Notes: a model not told the origin generated them from the sequence alone. A stretch of 64,000 bases of DNA from Agapetus fuscipes (GCA_951799405.1 CATOGX010000043.1:82331-146330), one strand, 5' to 3'; numbered from the stretch's first letter, positions 41,703-52,185 are shown. A program made the numbers and translations.

Positions 41703-41985
41703 ATTTAACAAAATATAAATACAAATTTATTTTAAAACAAGTAATATTTCTAAATAATAATAAAAACTTAATTGTTATTTCCTCACCAATTGAAGAGCCA
41801 AGCTCTTGTGCTTGGTGAGGGAATCGCAGCTATCTTAAATAAATTATGTTCTTAAATTATATTCTATATAATATAATGAGATAAAAACTTAATATAATAC
41901 TTAAAGGAAAAAAATATAGGTAATACACAAGAATAAATCAAAAAATAAATTAACAATATAAAAAATGAAAAAAACCTTATTTATT
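41675..41985 (-). mobile_element. Probable poly-A-tailed retroelement 3' end
   Basis: A run of more than 25 T at 41676-41702 with an AATAAA-type signal just inside on the minus strand suggests an inserted poly-A tail. Inside it is a hairpin-like CTTGGCTCTTC / GAAGAGCCAAGCTC area near 41795-41815. The family is unrecognised. Confidence 0.45.
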
Positions 41986-41989
41986 TATT

Positions 41990-42165
41990 GACGAGTTATA
42001 TAACGTCGGTACCTCCTATCATCATCAAAGGCCTTAGAAGTAAAGAACGCACATGATACTCCACAGGTAGGCGAGTTAATCTGCTTCTCGTTCTTCTTCC
42101 AAATCGTCACAATATAGAGCAGAGCGTTATAAGCATGGATGCTTCCGGTTTCTGGAAGACCCTAC
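41990..42165 (-). other. Short orphan coding-like frame
   Basis: A minus-strand frame of about 55 codons reads ETGSIHAYNALLYIVTIWKK, then NSPTCGVSCAFFTSKAFDDD and RRYRRYITRQ before a stop. The residue mix looks like real protein. Together with the poly-A-tailed end 300 bases on, it could be the C-terminus of a transposon protein. I do not recognise it. Confidence 0.35.
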
Positions 42166-42199
42166 ATTAATTTATCCGTCGAAACTGTCTAACTTGCAT

Positions 42200-42245
42200 A
42201 TTTATATAATGCAAGCACTCTAACAACTGAGCTTTCGGCCGGACT
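42200..42245 (-). mobile_element. SINE-A head fragment
   Basis: GCAAGCACTCTAACAACTGA, then GCTTTCGGCCGGAC. Only the first 45 bases of a minus-strand SINE-A remain. Confidence 0.6.
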
Positions 42246-42900
42246 ATGCGTTTAAACGTTTCCTGAAGCTTGAAATCATTTCAGACGAGTTAAAATCAAC
42301 TCCAGGATCTTTTTTGTAATGAATACTTTTACAGCGACAACCATCGGTTTTCATTGATGTCTCACAACTAAATCATAACGGCTGTTGCAGAAGCGGCTAC
42401 AAGATCCAGATGTCTTCAAGATGTTTATGGTTTGTTCAACACATCATAACACATATAAGATCACAACGATGACACACGTAGGTACCGGAAGAAACAAAAT
42501 AAGCACTGACAAGAAATCGGGATACTTCTGTTACACACAAAATATTTTGTTCTACCCAACAGTAGCTATTTTCAGGTATAATTTGTAGGTATTTCGAAAA
42601 TTTGTAAAACTATTTTCGTAGGTTTTTTCAGCCATGATGTCTTTCAGCATTGTTAAGTACTTTTCATTGTAAGATGAGATGAAGCAGGCGGTACTTACGT
42701 CCTTTTAACTTTTTTTTTTTTTTGGCATCTCACCCTGAAGGATGTTACAGCCGTGGATTCATCTGTTAGTTGCAGGAATGTTTAAGAATTAATTTTTAAC
42801 ATATTTGTGTTGATTTTAGGTTTTTATACAATTTTTAAGAATTGATTTGAACAAAATTCCTTTATAACTTGTCCAAGGTAAATACATCATTTATTTTTTA
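42246..42900. other. Unannotated stretch
   Basis: Short T runs near 42710-42723. No feature recognised. Confidence 0.3.
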
Positions 42901-42902
42901 TA

Positions 42903-43291
42903 AATAGGACAAAGGTCCATCCAGCCTTACAGCAGCTGGGTCTTGCTCGGGAATTGGCGCTTTGTAGCGATGACCAAGCTTGTAAAAAGTCCGGTCGACA
43001 GCTCAGTTGGAAGAATGCTTGCAATCTATGCCAAGAGCAAGGGTTCGATCCCGACTGAGGGTATCAGAAATGATTTCCCGTTGCGGTGTCTATTCAGATA
43101 AAAAATAAATACCGACAAGGAGTACTCATCCTATACAACAAATGAAAACCAGCCCCCTCGGGAGCTGGGAAATCCCCACTTCAACAGAAAGTAGTTGGTG
43201 TGATGCCAGCCCCCTTTCCCGTAAAAATTAATAGGTCTCGATTCGCTAAATGCGACCCCTTCGTGGATAACGCAGGAAATAGGTTACACTA
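42903..43291 (+). mobile_element. C-A chimeric SINE, 5' part, split by a DNA transposon
   Basis: SINE-C tail (AAAGGTCCATCCAGCCTTAC to GACCAAGCTTGTAAAAAG) joins SINE-A (GTCGACAGCTCAGTTGGAAG) with the variant GAGCAAGGGTTCGATCC. SINE-A is complete up to GTTACACTA at 43291, where the Harbinger-like element begins. Its last 30 bases resume at 44793. Confidence 0.82.
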
Positions 43292-43294
43292 TAA

Positions 43295-44789
43295 GCGCTA
43301 GTTCAGACACGGCGGGAACCACGCGATTATAGAATCGCATGGAAATCGCGCGGGTCTTATTTATATGAGTAAGTTAGTAATCGTTCAGACATAACCGCGC
43401 GGTTAATCAAGCCGCGCGGTTACCGCAACCCAACCGCCAGAAAATAGAATCGCGCTGCTCCCGCGCGTTTCTATTACTGTGGAGTCTTTACTTCGCGTTC
43501 AGTTGCGTTGCGGATACCGCGCGGTGAGCACGTCACTGTTCGTGAGTTCGCCATGGATCGTTTCGACACTGAACTATTTATTGATGAGGTGGAGAAGAGA
43601 CCTGCAATATGGGACATTCAGTGTGATGATTACTCAAATAAAATTATCAAGAACCGAGCTTGGCAAGAGTTGGTGGAGATATTTGGAAATTGCGAAGACA
43701 CTCCAAAAAAAATGGAAAAACATACGAGATTGCTACAATAAAGAATACAAAAAAGAAAAAACAACTCCTTCTGGTTCAGGTGCTTGTAAAGGAGCCCGAT
43801 ACATGTATTTTTCAAGATTATTTTTCCTGCAGAATAGTGTAAATAATAAAGACACTACAACTAATATTGAAGAACAGAATGAAAGGCAAAGTGAGGAGAC
43901 AAGTGAACTAAACGCCAATGCAACCGAAGCCACTGAAATACGTCCCCCTAAACGTAAGAAAACACAAGTGCCAGAAGAAAAAATAGCTGTTTTAATAGAA
44001 AAAAGTATCGAGTCACGAAAACATTTTCAGAATGAACTTCAAGAAAATAGTATTACCAAGCAAGATGACGACAAACTCTTTTGTTTGTCGTTATATAAAG
44101 AACTCAAAAAAGTACCAGAAAATAGGCGTTTAGCAACCAAAATTGAATTACTTCAAGTGATACAAAAAGGACAAAGCTTACCACCCCCTGTTCGCTACAA
44201 TACTCAGCAGATCACACCTACGTATTGGCAAGGACAACAGTATACAAGCCCGCAAGGATATTTTACTACATCTGGATCATCTTCTCCTGTTCCGGCACCG
44301 TCACCGTCACCATCGCAATTTAGTTCTGGCTCTCAGTCCTCTACAGTTATAGAAAATATTTATGCTGATTTTGAAGAACAATAAATAAATCTTACCTTAA
44401 AGTTATTACGAGTTTCTCTTCCGGTGACACGCTTGGCCTCAAATGCGTTTCAGAGCATGAAATATCTTGCCTGATCAGTTCAATTAGTTCATCAAAAGAT
44501 TTTATTGACATTCTTCAAAAAATTTGTTATCATACATTCTTAATTTGGGATATAACGTTACGAACTGACCATGTACTAGTCGGTCACGTAATATTGGATG
44601 CACCCAATACCGCCTTTTTCTTTTCTTTTTTTTAAGGAGCAACCACAGTAAGCACACTTCTTCGTCGACCTCCATTTAGAAACTGACGAATCGCATACTA
44701 ACCGCGCGTGTCTGAATAGCATCACAATTTTGCGGTTTGAAACCGCGCGATTCGTAAACGCGCGGTTCCCGCCGTGTCTGAACTAGCGC
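43295..44789 (+). mobile_element. PIF/Harbinger-like transposon with MADF-BESS gene, 1.5 kb
   Basis: The ends are inverted repeats: GCGCTAGTTCAGACACGGCG at the left is mirrored by CGCCGTGTCTGAACTAGCGC at the right, with 30 of 31 bases matching. Target duplications are TAA (43292-43294 and 44790-44792). Subterminal copies of TTCAGACA plus CGCGCGGTTA-type sequence occur at both ends. A 3-bp TWA-type duplication and an accessory Myb/MADF-like gene are typical of PIF/Harbinger. No DDE transposase is present, so this copy needs help in trans. It inserted into the end of a SINE-A. Confidence 0.85.
43553..44384 (+). pseudogene. MADF-BESS DNA-binding accessory protein, one frameshift
   Basis: The ATG at 43553 opens a MADF domain: MDRFDTELFIDEVEKRPAIW, then AWQELVEIFG. 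At the run of eight A near 43706-43714 the frame must shift to continue as KKWKNIRDCYNKEYKK and GSGACKGARYMYFSRLFFL, the second half of MADF. The middle holds a charged linker with a basic PPKRKK signal. Then DDDKLFCLSLYKELKKVPEN, RRLATKIELLQVIQ forms a BESS motif, and a Ser/Pro/Gln-rich tail reaches the stop at 44382-44384. MADF binds DNA and BESS mediates protein contacts; in Harbinger systems such a partner brings the transposase to DNA and into the nucleus. One indel in a homopolymer may be a real mutation or a sequencing error. Confidence 0.82.
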
Positions 44790-44792
44790 TAA

Positions 44793-44822
44793 GTGTGTAG
44801 CTTAGTTGCGTTTGAGTTTTAT
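44793..44822 (+). mobile_element. SINE-A 3' end, continuation after the transposon
   Basis: GTGTGTAGCTTAGTTGCGTT completes the SINE-A interrupted at 43291. Confidence 0.8.
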
Positions 44823-44935
44823 TTTTGATAGCTGTTGGCCTGACTTATTTACTGTTATTCACGCGTCGGAGGATTTTGTCGTTAGTCACCAAACAACTCC
44901 AGTACATGCGAAGAGTTTTTCAGTAATTAAACATC

Positions 44936-45145
44936 ATAAGTCGGTGTTATAGCCTCGGGGATCAAGACAGGTTATTTGGAACCGGATAACGCTGGTTCGA
45001 ATCCCGCGACGATAACTTCGACCCTGGTTCAACAGATGCCGTTGCATGCACAAAAGCTTCTGCTTTCGCATGAAGACAACTGGCCAGGTAAAATAGGTTG
45101 GTGGATTGCATTCCTTTCCACACATACTTATATTTAAAAAAAAAA
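44936..45145 (+). mobile_element. SINE-G copy with poly-A tail
   Basis: GGTGTTATAGCCTCGGGGAT, box B GGTTCGAATCCCGCGACG, ACCCTGGTTCAACAGATGCC, AACTGGCCAGGTAAAATAGG and an A run near 45137. Confidence 0.75.
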
Positions 45146-45435
45146 AAAAAAACTCATCGCTTTACGCTTAAAACTGTTTATAAATTGGCTAATACAAAAG
45201 ATTATGGATTTCAGAATCAAACGCTGAAGTCCCACAGGGATACACTAGAGACAAATAATTAATTAAACTAACTCACGCACCATACAAATGATTCAGCATT
45301 TTGAGGGAAATTCCAGTTTCGGCTAGATTCGGCTCATAAATCTACCGGTAAAATTTTGTAAACAACTTTTCCCATTAACATGAATATGTTGCTCGATTTA
45401 GAGAATGCGGTTTTTGCGACAATCACACCTCATGA
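45146..45435. other. Unannotated stretch
   Basis: Nothing recognised except CACACCTCATGAGCCCTTTG near 45425, a possible SINE-C scrap. Confidence 0.3.
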
Positions 45436-45439
45436 GCCC

Positions 45440-45745
45440 TTTGAGAGCTTGTCACGTCTAGTCAATTTCTCAAGCAATTGTCCCAAGGTGCTCATCGAAT
45501 ATCGAAATCGATAGACATAAAACAGGCAGAAACCCTTGTGAGTCAACCTATAAGGAAGACCAACACAGTGCTCAGAGACTGTGCACTTGCAGTGGCTGGC
45601 CCAAGTGCCTGGTTGCCATCAGATGTCGAGGGTCAAGGACAAGTTATGACTCCAAGAAGAGGATGAAGGCACATCTCTACGTCCAAGGAATAAAAAGAAA
45701 AAGTAGAGTGACAAGAGGTCACGAAACGGCGCTCAAGATTAAGCA
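45440..45745 (+). pseudogene. L2/CR1-like LINE 3' end, degraded
   Basis: Reads VSQPIRKTNTVLRDCALAVA, then GPSAWLPSD, the decayed equivalent of FGDRAFAVAGP.AWN.LP. The end CACGAAACGGCGCTC matches the 3' ends at 30545 and 2890. Confidence 0.65.
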
Positions 45746-46405
45746 GCTATTTAAGGCTGGTAAAAACCAGTCTTTGATAAAAAAAAAAGTGTTTTTTTTT
45801 TTCAAAAATAATTCTTGAAAACTGAACGATATACTCGAACCCAGTTCGTTTCGATTTAGATTCTGAAGCGTAAACCACTTTACTCCGAATCGAACCATTA
45901 ATGACGTCACATTTGACAACCCACAGGCCTCTTATTTTGATAGAAGGCATTGCTTGGATGAATTCGCACGTTTTTTTTTTGCAATGATTTTTGTTTTCAT
46001 GTTTTTTTTCAAGAACTGACTTGAAGGCTACGACTTCTTGACTTTTGCATGAAATCCTGTTCATTTGTACATATTTATTGCTGACTGCAGAACGCCATAC
46101 AAGATCGTGACGTGAGAAAAAAATAATTAACTACAGATTAATGATTATAAAACTGCAATGCTATTTCGGTTAAACCACGATCTTCTTTTATATTAATTTA
46201 TTTGAAATGCCAGCTATTTCTTTACTTATGCTTATCTTGGAAATTAATGCAATTTTTGGTGCAAGCCTCATTACAAGTTGTTTATTTATTATTCGTACTT
46301 TATTTTATTGTAATGATATTATGGTTTTTGTGTGAATCTTAATCATTATAGAAAGCGCCAATTTTCAAGCAAGACTCAGTTACTGTATTACCGAATCTAT
46401 AATAA
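45746..46405. other. Unannotated stretch
   Basis: Several T or A runs. A TCGAACCCAGTTCG segment at 45835 faintly resembles a tRNA-like box B, but no family match was found. Confidence 0.3.
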
Positions 46406-46409
46406 CAAT

Positions 46410-46660
46410 CGATAATCTAAGTTGCAAAGATATATCAACATTTTAAATTCATATAAGTACTTAAATGCATTTCCATTAAGTTTGAGCTTACAAGTGCTGA
46501 ATGTGTAGGTACTTACGAATTAATATATTATACAAGCCTCAAACGAACATAGCCCAGCAACTTTTGCCGACCTTCCCTGAAACAGAGGTAACATTGGCCA
46601 AGTGAACTATTTTTTACAGTATGGGTGGTCAGCCTCATACCAACATATAAGTCAATTAAC
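46410..46660 (-). repeat. Repeat B copy, full length
   Basis: GATAATCTAAGTTGCAAAGA to TCATACCAACATATAAGTCA. Confidence 0.85.
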
Positions 46661-46699
46661 ATTTCGTTATTTTTCTTTTTTAACCCAACGAAGAGCATT

Positions 46700-46785
46700 C
46701 TGTTATTTTTTATGAGCTCCGATGGCAATCGAATCCACTGCCTTCAGATTGCAGGTCCGTAGAGTTAACCACTAGGCTGAATGTT
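46700..46785 (-). mobile_element. SINE-C head fragment
   Basis: GAGCTCCGATGGCAATCGAA, CCACTGCCTTCAGATTGC and GTTAACCACTAGGCTGAA. Confidence 0.5.
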
Positions 46786-46994
46786 ATCAATTTACAAGAA
46801 AACTCACTTACTGCAAGTGGGAGATAAATATCTCATTATGGAGGAAGCACTGCCGTATGTACTTATATATTTAATATTATCTTATTTAAATAATAAGTGC
46901 TCTATGGTGACAGTATAAGCACCTACAAGGGCCTCAAACACGTGAAAGATAACAACTCGACTAACGAGTAGGTACTATCCTTTCTTTACTAGCA

Positions 46995-47296
46995 CAGTGG
47001 AAATAGACTATCTAAGAAGTATAATAGGAAAAAGACGGAGTGACAGGGTGAGGAATGATCTTGTAAGAGAAGAATGTGGTGCAAGAGAAAGTGTGAAAGT
47101 GAAGATTGAAAGAAGTTTGTTCAGATGGTTTGCACATATTGAGAGAATGGATGAGGAAAGACTGACGAAGAAAGTATATGTTGAAAGAATAGGTGGATGT
47201 GGTGGTAGAGGAAGACCGAGAAAGATATGGATGGACCGAATTCCTGAAATAGCGTTTGAATGGGATATCCAGTCATAATAAAAATGAGCTTGATGT
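46995..47296 (+). pseudogene. RTE-like LINE ORF2 C-terminus, second subfamily
   Basis: Reads VEIDYLRSIIGKRRSDRVRN, DLVREECGARESVKVKIERS, LFRWFAHIERMDEERLTKKV, then GRGRPRKIWMDRIPEIAFEW. About 90% like the copy at 55640. It is cut off by a repeat B insertion at about 47297. Confidence 0.8.
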
Positions 47297-47540
47297 AAAA
47301 TAGGTTGGTAAGAGGCTGACCACCCATACTGTAAAAAATAGTTCACTGTTGCAAATGCCACCCATGTTTCAGGGAACCACGGCAAGAGTTGCAAGGATTA
47401 GGTTCATTCAAGATTGGGTTTTTGTGTTGTAAGCCCACATGCGATTAGCGTAAGCGCGAACTTACACGTGTCTGTGTATGGGAATGCACGTAATATGAAT
47501 CTAAAATGTAATCTATTTTTGCAACTCATATTATAGACGA
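47297..47540 (+). repeat. Repeat B copy inserted in LINE sequence
   Basis: AAAATAGGTTGGTAAGAGGC to TTGCAACTCATATTATAGA. The preceding LINE frame stops abruptly here. Confidence 0.8.
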
Positions 47541-47848
47541 TAGAAGTGGCAGTTAAAGACGTAAAATTAAGATAAACCGGAGATCGGAACGAGTCATCAT
47601 TCAGTCAGTATTTGGTGGACGTTATTCATCCAATGATTCACACGATGTGAATAGCGCTTATATTAAAGCAACTTAGATTATAGATTCTACAGCGTCATGG
47701 GGCGTCCATCAGCGAATCGTTGAAAATCAAGTGAATCAAAAATACTTCGAATAAATTCAACTGGGTAGATATACATGCATAGTATATACAGGAAGATTTT
47801 AATTCCTTACACATCAGCTATCTATTGTACGTATATGAACAACAAAGA
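47541..47848. other. Unannotated stretch
   Basis: Nothing recognised except a short AACTTAGATTATAGATTC near 47670, a repeat B tail scrap. Confidence 0.3.
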
Positions 47849-47982
47849 ACTAATGCCCGGTATTTTCAACGTTAGTAAATGTGACATTAAACTGATGAAA
47901 AAAAATACCTTGAATGACATAAGTGCGACTTTTCCGTCAGTATAAAGTCGCTATGCTAACGTTGAAAATACCGGGCCTTAGT
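47849..47982. mobile_element. MITE, 134 bp, related to 9745-10015
   Basis: The ends ACTAATGCCCGGTATTTTCA plus ACGTTAG and CTAACGTTGAAAATACCGGG plus CCTTAGT are inverted repeats of 27 bp with one mismatch. The interior carries ACATTAAACTGATGAAAAAA and CAGTATAAAGTCGCTATGC. Confidence 0.82.
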
Positions 47983-48560
47983 TGTGGAGTCGATGAATGA
48001 CAATAGTGTCGTCAACCCGGAAAAGGCATACAAATATTATCTTAATGGTTGCTAAGGGCGGTAGTCCCATACTAGAATGACGTTTGCTCCCCGAGAAAGA
48101 GTTACAAATTAAAATATGTTCCGACCTCATTCAAAATGATTGCGATTTGAAAAGCATCGAAATCAAAGGAATTTAGGCATGTGAAATAAAATATTTTCAC
48201 AGGACAGGAGGGCAGCCTTACGCCACAACAAGGTAGAAAATAAAAATCTGATCGTTTGTGATTCGACCGAAAATAATCTCCGCATGATCCGTATCCAGCG
48301 TAATCTAGACGTTTCTAGAAGGAAGTTGAAAGTTCTTCAGCACTTCTAGGCGGGCAAACTTCACTCTTTACAGGTCTATCAAAGCAGGATCCTTAGCAAC
48401 CAATAAAGAATGTGCTACAGCGTGGCCGTGTGAAGTCACAATTTCTTCATCTATATTAGAAAATATCCAAATTTACAAACTACCTGTTTTCAGTTTCAGA
48501 TTGCAGGTATGCATCTATCCATAATCTCTATTTAACAGTACCTATCTATATCTATAATAA
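47983..48560. other. Unannotated stretch
   Basis: No recognised repeat or exon. Confidence 0.35.
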
Positions 48561-48564
48561 TCCA

Positions 48565-48760
48565 TAATCTTAGTAGCAAATAAGTACACATTGACATTTA
48601 AGATTCATGTTAAATGCATGACCGCAAGTAGGCATATGTAAGTTCGAGCTTACACGTACTTGTTGTTTGCATACAAAACCTCACATGAACTTCGCAACTC
48701 CTGCCGCCTTTTCCTGGACGGAGTGGCATTGGCAAAAGTGAACCTAGTATCATGGGGTAT
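48565..48760 (-). repeat. Repeat B copy, diverged
   Basis: ATAATCTTAGTAGCAAATAA, CATGTTAAATGCATGACCGC, CTTCGCAACTCCTGCCGCC and GTGGCATTGGCAAAAGTGAA. Confidence 0.7.
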
Positions 48761-49239
48761 AATTTTTGCATTATGAAAATAACATGTTCATGTATTATTT
48801 TGTGATCGCGTATAGCAAGAAAATCGTGAGTGAAGGCATACCTACTCCTGCTTCAGTTTCAGGTTGTGTGTATCCTGTTGGCAATATGAAAACACACACA
48901 TGTTTTGTATTTACAGTGATTGCGTTCTAAGAAGCATGGTTAAAAATACATACATCGCACAAAATCAATGAAACACATAAAATACAAATAAATTCTTAAA
49001 TCAAATACCTGTTTTCAGTTTCAAGTCGTACGTTTCATCTCCACAATATGAAAATCTCAAATCACTTCACCACCATAGAAAAATAACACAGAATCAATGC
49101 AAAAGTATTGGTATCGAATAGTTGTGAGTTATCCATCAAATTGCAAATAATTTTGACACTGCTAAAATGACAATGGGGTCGAATCTATCACTTAACATTT
49201 ATTTAACGAATTAATTATTGTTCATAACAAAAACACAGT
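48761..49239. other. Unannotated stretch upstream of a possible promoter
   Basis: The phrase CTGTTTTCAGTTTCA or close variants recurs near 48483, 48849 and 49008. Otherwise unmatched. Confidence 0.35.
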
Positions 49240-49533
49240 GCTGCAGGGAGAGTGGGCGATGGTTTTATCGATTGCGCATGGCCGGAAATATGCACGCGCA
49301 CGTCCTGTCTCTGCCATGGCCGGCGAATCACTGAGGAGTGAGGAGTGAGGAGTGAGGAGCGAGTTTGATCGGCAGAGGGGCTGGGGGGTGTAGGAGAGGG
49401 GGAGGAGAGGGAGAACAGCTGAGCGACGAGTATGCGCACATTAGACATGCTGGAGGGTCATCCCGCACGATGCGCTCGGGTTAACGGCGTGAGCGGTCGA
49501 CTGTGAAAGCTCAAAGCTCGTGAAATGAAGATG
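49240..49533 (+). promoter_or_regulatory. Candidate GC-rich promoter and first exon (ATG-AAG-ATG then donor)
   Basis: A CpG-rich block in AT-rich surroundings, with a GAGTGAG-type 7-bp repeat at 49333-49359 and purine-rich runs. It ends TGAAATGAAGATG immediately followed by GTAAGA, so a first coding exon of only three codons (M-K-M) at 49525-49533 is possible. No partner exon was identified, so the gene is not named. It could equally be non-coding. Confidence 0.4.
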
Positions 49534-49539
49534 GTAAGA

Positions 49540-50145
49540 CAAAATATTTAAAAAAATCTTATTTTACATATTTAATTTTTTTTTGATTGATGTTTTATCT
49601 TTCTTTCTTTTACAAACGTGAAGTTATGTAACAAATCACATTTTCTGTGATTGTTGAGGTACAACGTTGGTAATAATTCATTTCAACAAATACAAATAAC
49701 TCATTTTTCACACAAAAACAAAATCTTGTTTTTTGAGTAAATTTTTATCTCCATATATTGTTTGCTAAGCAAAATATATGACTACAATTAATGTTTATTG
49801 TGTCGTTCATTTCTCTCAGTTTTTTGTGCGAAGATACGTACAACCATTATCTTTTTTTACATTTTTTTTTTTTTTATACTGAAGGCATCAATATATATAA
49901 GCACATTATCTTCATGACTGAAAGGCACAAAGAAATGTATGAGTGAAATATTAATCGTATTTTTAATTTCATATCTATTTTAAGTCATATGTTAGCTCTC
50001 AGTTTAACTTTAAGTTAATGTTTATGAACCTTTTTGCTTATTTTCTTTAAGGCTTGGTTATCGGTTCATCTTATAAAATGAACTTGGTGCAATATTTTCG
50101 AGTAGATAGCCATTCGCTTTTAGCCGTATGACTAAATATTCCTAT
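49540..50145. other. AT-rich stretch, possible intron
   Basis: If the donor at 49534 is real this is intron. No acceptor plus coding exon was recognised. Confidence 0.35.
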
Positions 50146-50149
50146 CCAG

Positions 50150-50665
50150 TCAATAACTCATTCGGTTGAAAGCTTGCGTTTGAAACCAGAGGGCTGTAGT
50201 TCCATTCTCATATAGGGTGTAAATCATGATTCTATATTTTGTTGGTAAACTGAAAGTACCGGCTTGATTCTACTCCAAACATACTCCTTTCCCTTTGGAA
50301 ACGGGAAAACCCCCACTTAAGTCATATTATTAATGTAAAGCTTACTCCCCCTGACGTCACTAAACGGAAGTAGGCTGCACATATAGTGTAACTTATTGCC
50401 GCATTTAACCGATACAATCGCATTTGACGAGTAGAACAAATTTAAGTAAACTCCGAAACGGGAAATCACTTCTGACACCCTCGGTGAGATTTGAACCTGA
50501 GCTCGCGGCTTGAAATACAAGCATTTACCAACTAAGTTTCAACCGTCTATAACCCCACCGGTGAAAATATAGATGTTCCACTTGCCAAATACGACCCTTT
50601 CAAGACAAATGCGAGAGGGAGATTGGTACTATATGCGCAGCTTAGTCACGTTATTTTTTACATAA
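50150..50665. mobile_element. Cluster of old SINE-A pieces in both orientations
   Basis: 50150-50345 is a decayed plus-strand copy (GTCAATAACTCATTCGGTTG, CGGGAAAACCCCCACTTAAG). 50346-50555 is a minus-strand copy lacking its middle (GGCTGCACATATAGTGTAAC, ACACCCTCGGTGAGATTTGA, ACCAACTAAGTTTCAACCG). 50560-50665 is a plus-strand 3' end (ACTTGCCAAATACGACCC, ACTATATGCGCAGCTTAGTC). The order suggests repeated insertion at one site. Confidence 0.65.
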
Positions 50666-50980
50666 TCATCACTTCCATCATGAGCTGGTACTCCCTGGCT
50701 GGGCCTTGGCTGCATCCAGGGCTCTCCGCCACTCTTTTACGTAACAGTCCGTGTTAGTGTATCCAGTCGCGCCCGTGCGGAACAGGCTTCATCCCCCAAC
50801 CAGTCTCAGTGGAGGGTTTCCCTAGGACTCCTCGGCTGTATGGATTGTGTCGCCTAGCGCCTCTAGCGGAGGGCGCGACAACTAACTCTGACAGCCGGTT
50901 GCATAACCTACAATAAATGCCAAACGCTGAAACATAAAAATAAATGTAACCAAAAAAAAACAATGTCATATAATAATAAT
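50666..50980. other. Unannotated stretch
   Basis: No recognised feature. Confidence 0.35.
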
Positions 50981-50984
50981 ATTA

Positions 50985-51275
50985 GGATGATTAATCTGGT
51001 GAGCGCTGCTTCTGAGTATACACACCTCAAGAGCCCTCTACGAGCTTGTTAATTTTTATGGAAAGCGTCAATTTTCAAGCAAGACCCAGTTGCTGTAATG
51101 CTGGATGGACCTATGGTGACCGATCTTTGGTAAAGGCAGATTAATTTTTCAACGAAGCGAAGAGCAAATTTGAAAAATGAAATCTCTTTTCGTGCTCCAC
51201 CGGGATTTGAACCCAGTACTTTCCAATGATGATTCCAAAGTGTTAACCTTTAGACTACAGACCGCCGACCGGCCA
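50985..51275 (-). mobile_element. SINE-C copy
   Basis: TTAATCTGGTGAGCGCTGCT, AAGACCCAGTTGCTGTAATG, GGTGACCGATCTTTGGTAAA, GTGCTCCACCGGGATTTGAA, AACCTTTAGACTACAGACC. Confidence 0.8.
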
Positions 51276-51354
51276 TCCATGCATTCTACTATCCTTGCTC
51301 CTTGTCTTCTAGGGTCATGTGGAGCTGATGAAGCATGCACAAAAAGTTGCTGCA

Positions 51355-51490
51355 CTTTTACCAATGTCACCCCTGTTTCAGGGAAAATCGGCAAGAGTTT
51401 CAGGATGTATTTTTATTTGATCGCTTGTGGATGTGCATAAGATGTACCCACTTAATTCTTAATGTTATATTTGTGCAACTTAAATTATTG
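51355..51490 (+). repeat. Repeat B copy with internal deletion
   Basis: TTTTACCAATGTCACCCCTG, TTTCAGGGAAAATCGGCAAG, then straight to the tail TGTGCAACTTAAATTATTG. Confidence 0.7.
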
Positions 51491-51554
51491 TAGAGCATTC
51501 ATCCTTCTTATTTTTCTGTAAGTGCCACTTCTAACGAAGATCGGCGGTCATCTA

Positions 51555-51790
51555 ATCTAGTCTAATCTAAGTTGCAAAGATATGTTACATTGGAGATTCA
51601 CATTACATGCATTCCCACAACCAGACATGTACAAGTTCGCGCTTGCACATGCCTCATGTGAGCCTACAACATAAAAACCAAATCTCAAATGGACATACAC
51701 CCTGCAACTCTTGCCGTCCTTCCCTGAAACAGAACCATTTTTACAGCATGGGTGGTCAGCCGCATACCAACCTATAAGTTAAGGAACATA
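51555..51790 (-). repeat. Repeat B copy, full length with small deletion
   Basis: CTAATCTAAGTTGCAAAGAT to CCGCATACCAACCTATAAGT. The GGGTGACATTGGCAAAGTG segment is missing. Confidence 0.85.
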
Positions 51791-51934
51791 CACGACAAAT
51801 TAAATTAAATCATAATAGTTACTTTTTCCTTTGGATACTGCGGCTCGACATAGGGATTTTGTGCCTTAGTTCAACTATTGTCGCCGGGTTTTCCGCCACG
51901 ATGTCCTTGCTTGGGTTCCTCATTCCCACATCTA

Positions 51935-52185
51935 TAAGATATTTATAATCTAAGTTGCCAATATATTGTATCATTTCAAATTCATATTTTATGCATGCCA
52001 GACACGTATAAGTTCGTGCTGACAAACACTGCATGTGTACCTAGAAATTAAAATCCAAACCTCAAATGAACATACAACCTACAACTTTTGTTGACCTTCC
52101 CTGAAACCGGGGTGACCTTGGCAAAGTGAACCATTTTTCAAAGATAGGGGGGTCAGCCTCATACCAACCTAGAAGGCAAGAAACA
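51935..52185 (-). repeat. Repeat B copy
   Basis: TTTATAATCTAAGTTGCCAA to CTCATACCAACCTAGAAGGC, second B in 150 bases in the same orientation. Confidence 0.8.

Noticed and set aside
46997..47394. Minus-strand frames opposite the RTE-like LINE copies (also at 35.4-36.0 kb)
   Set aside because: These are mirror images of LINE coding sequence. The plus-strand translation carries the RWFGH and GRPRK.W signatures.
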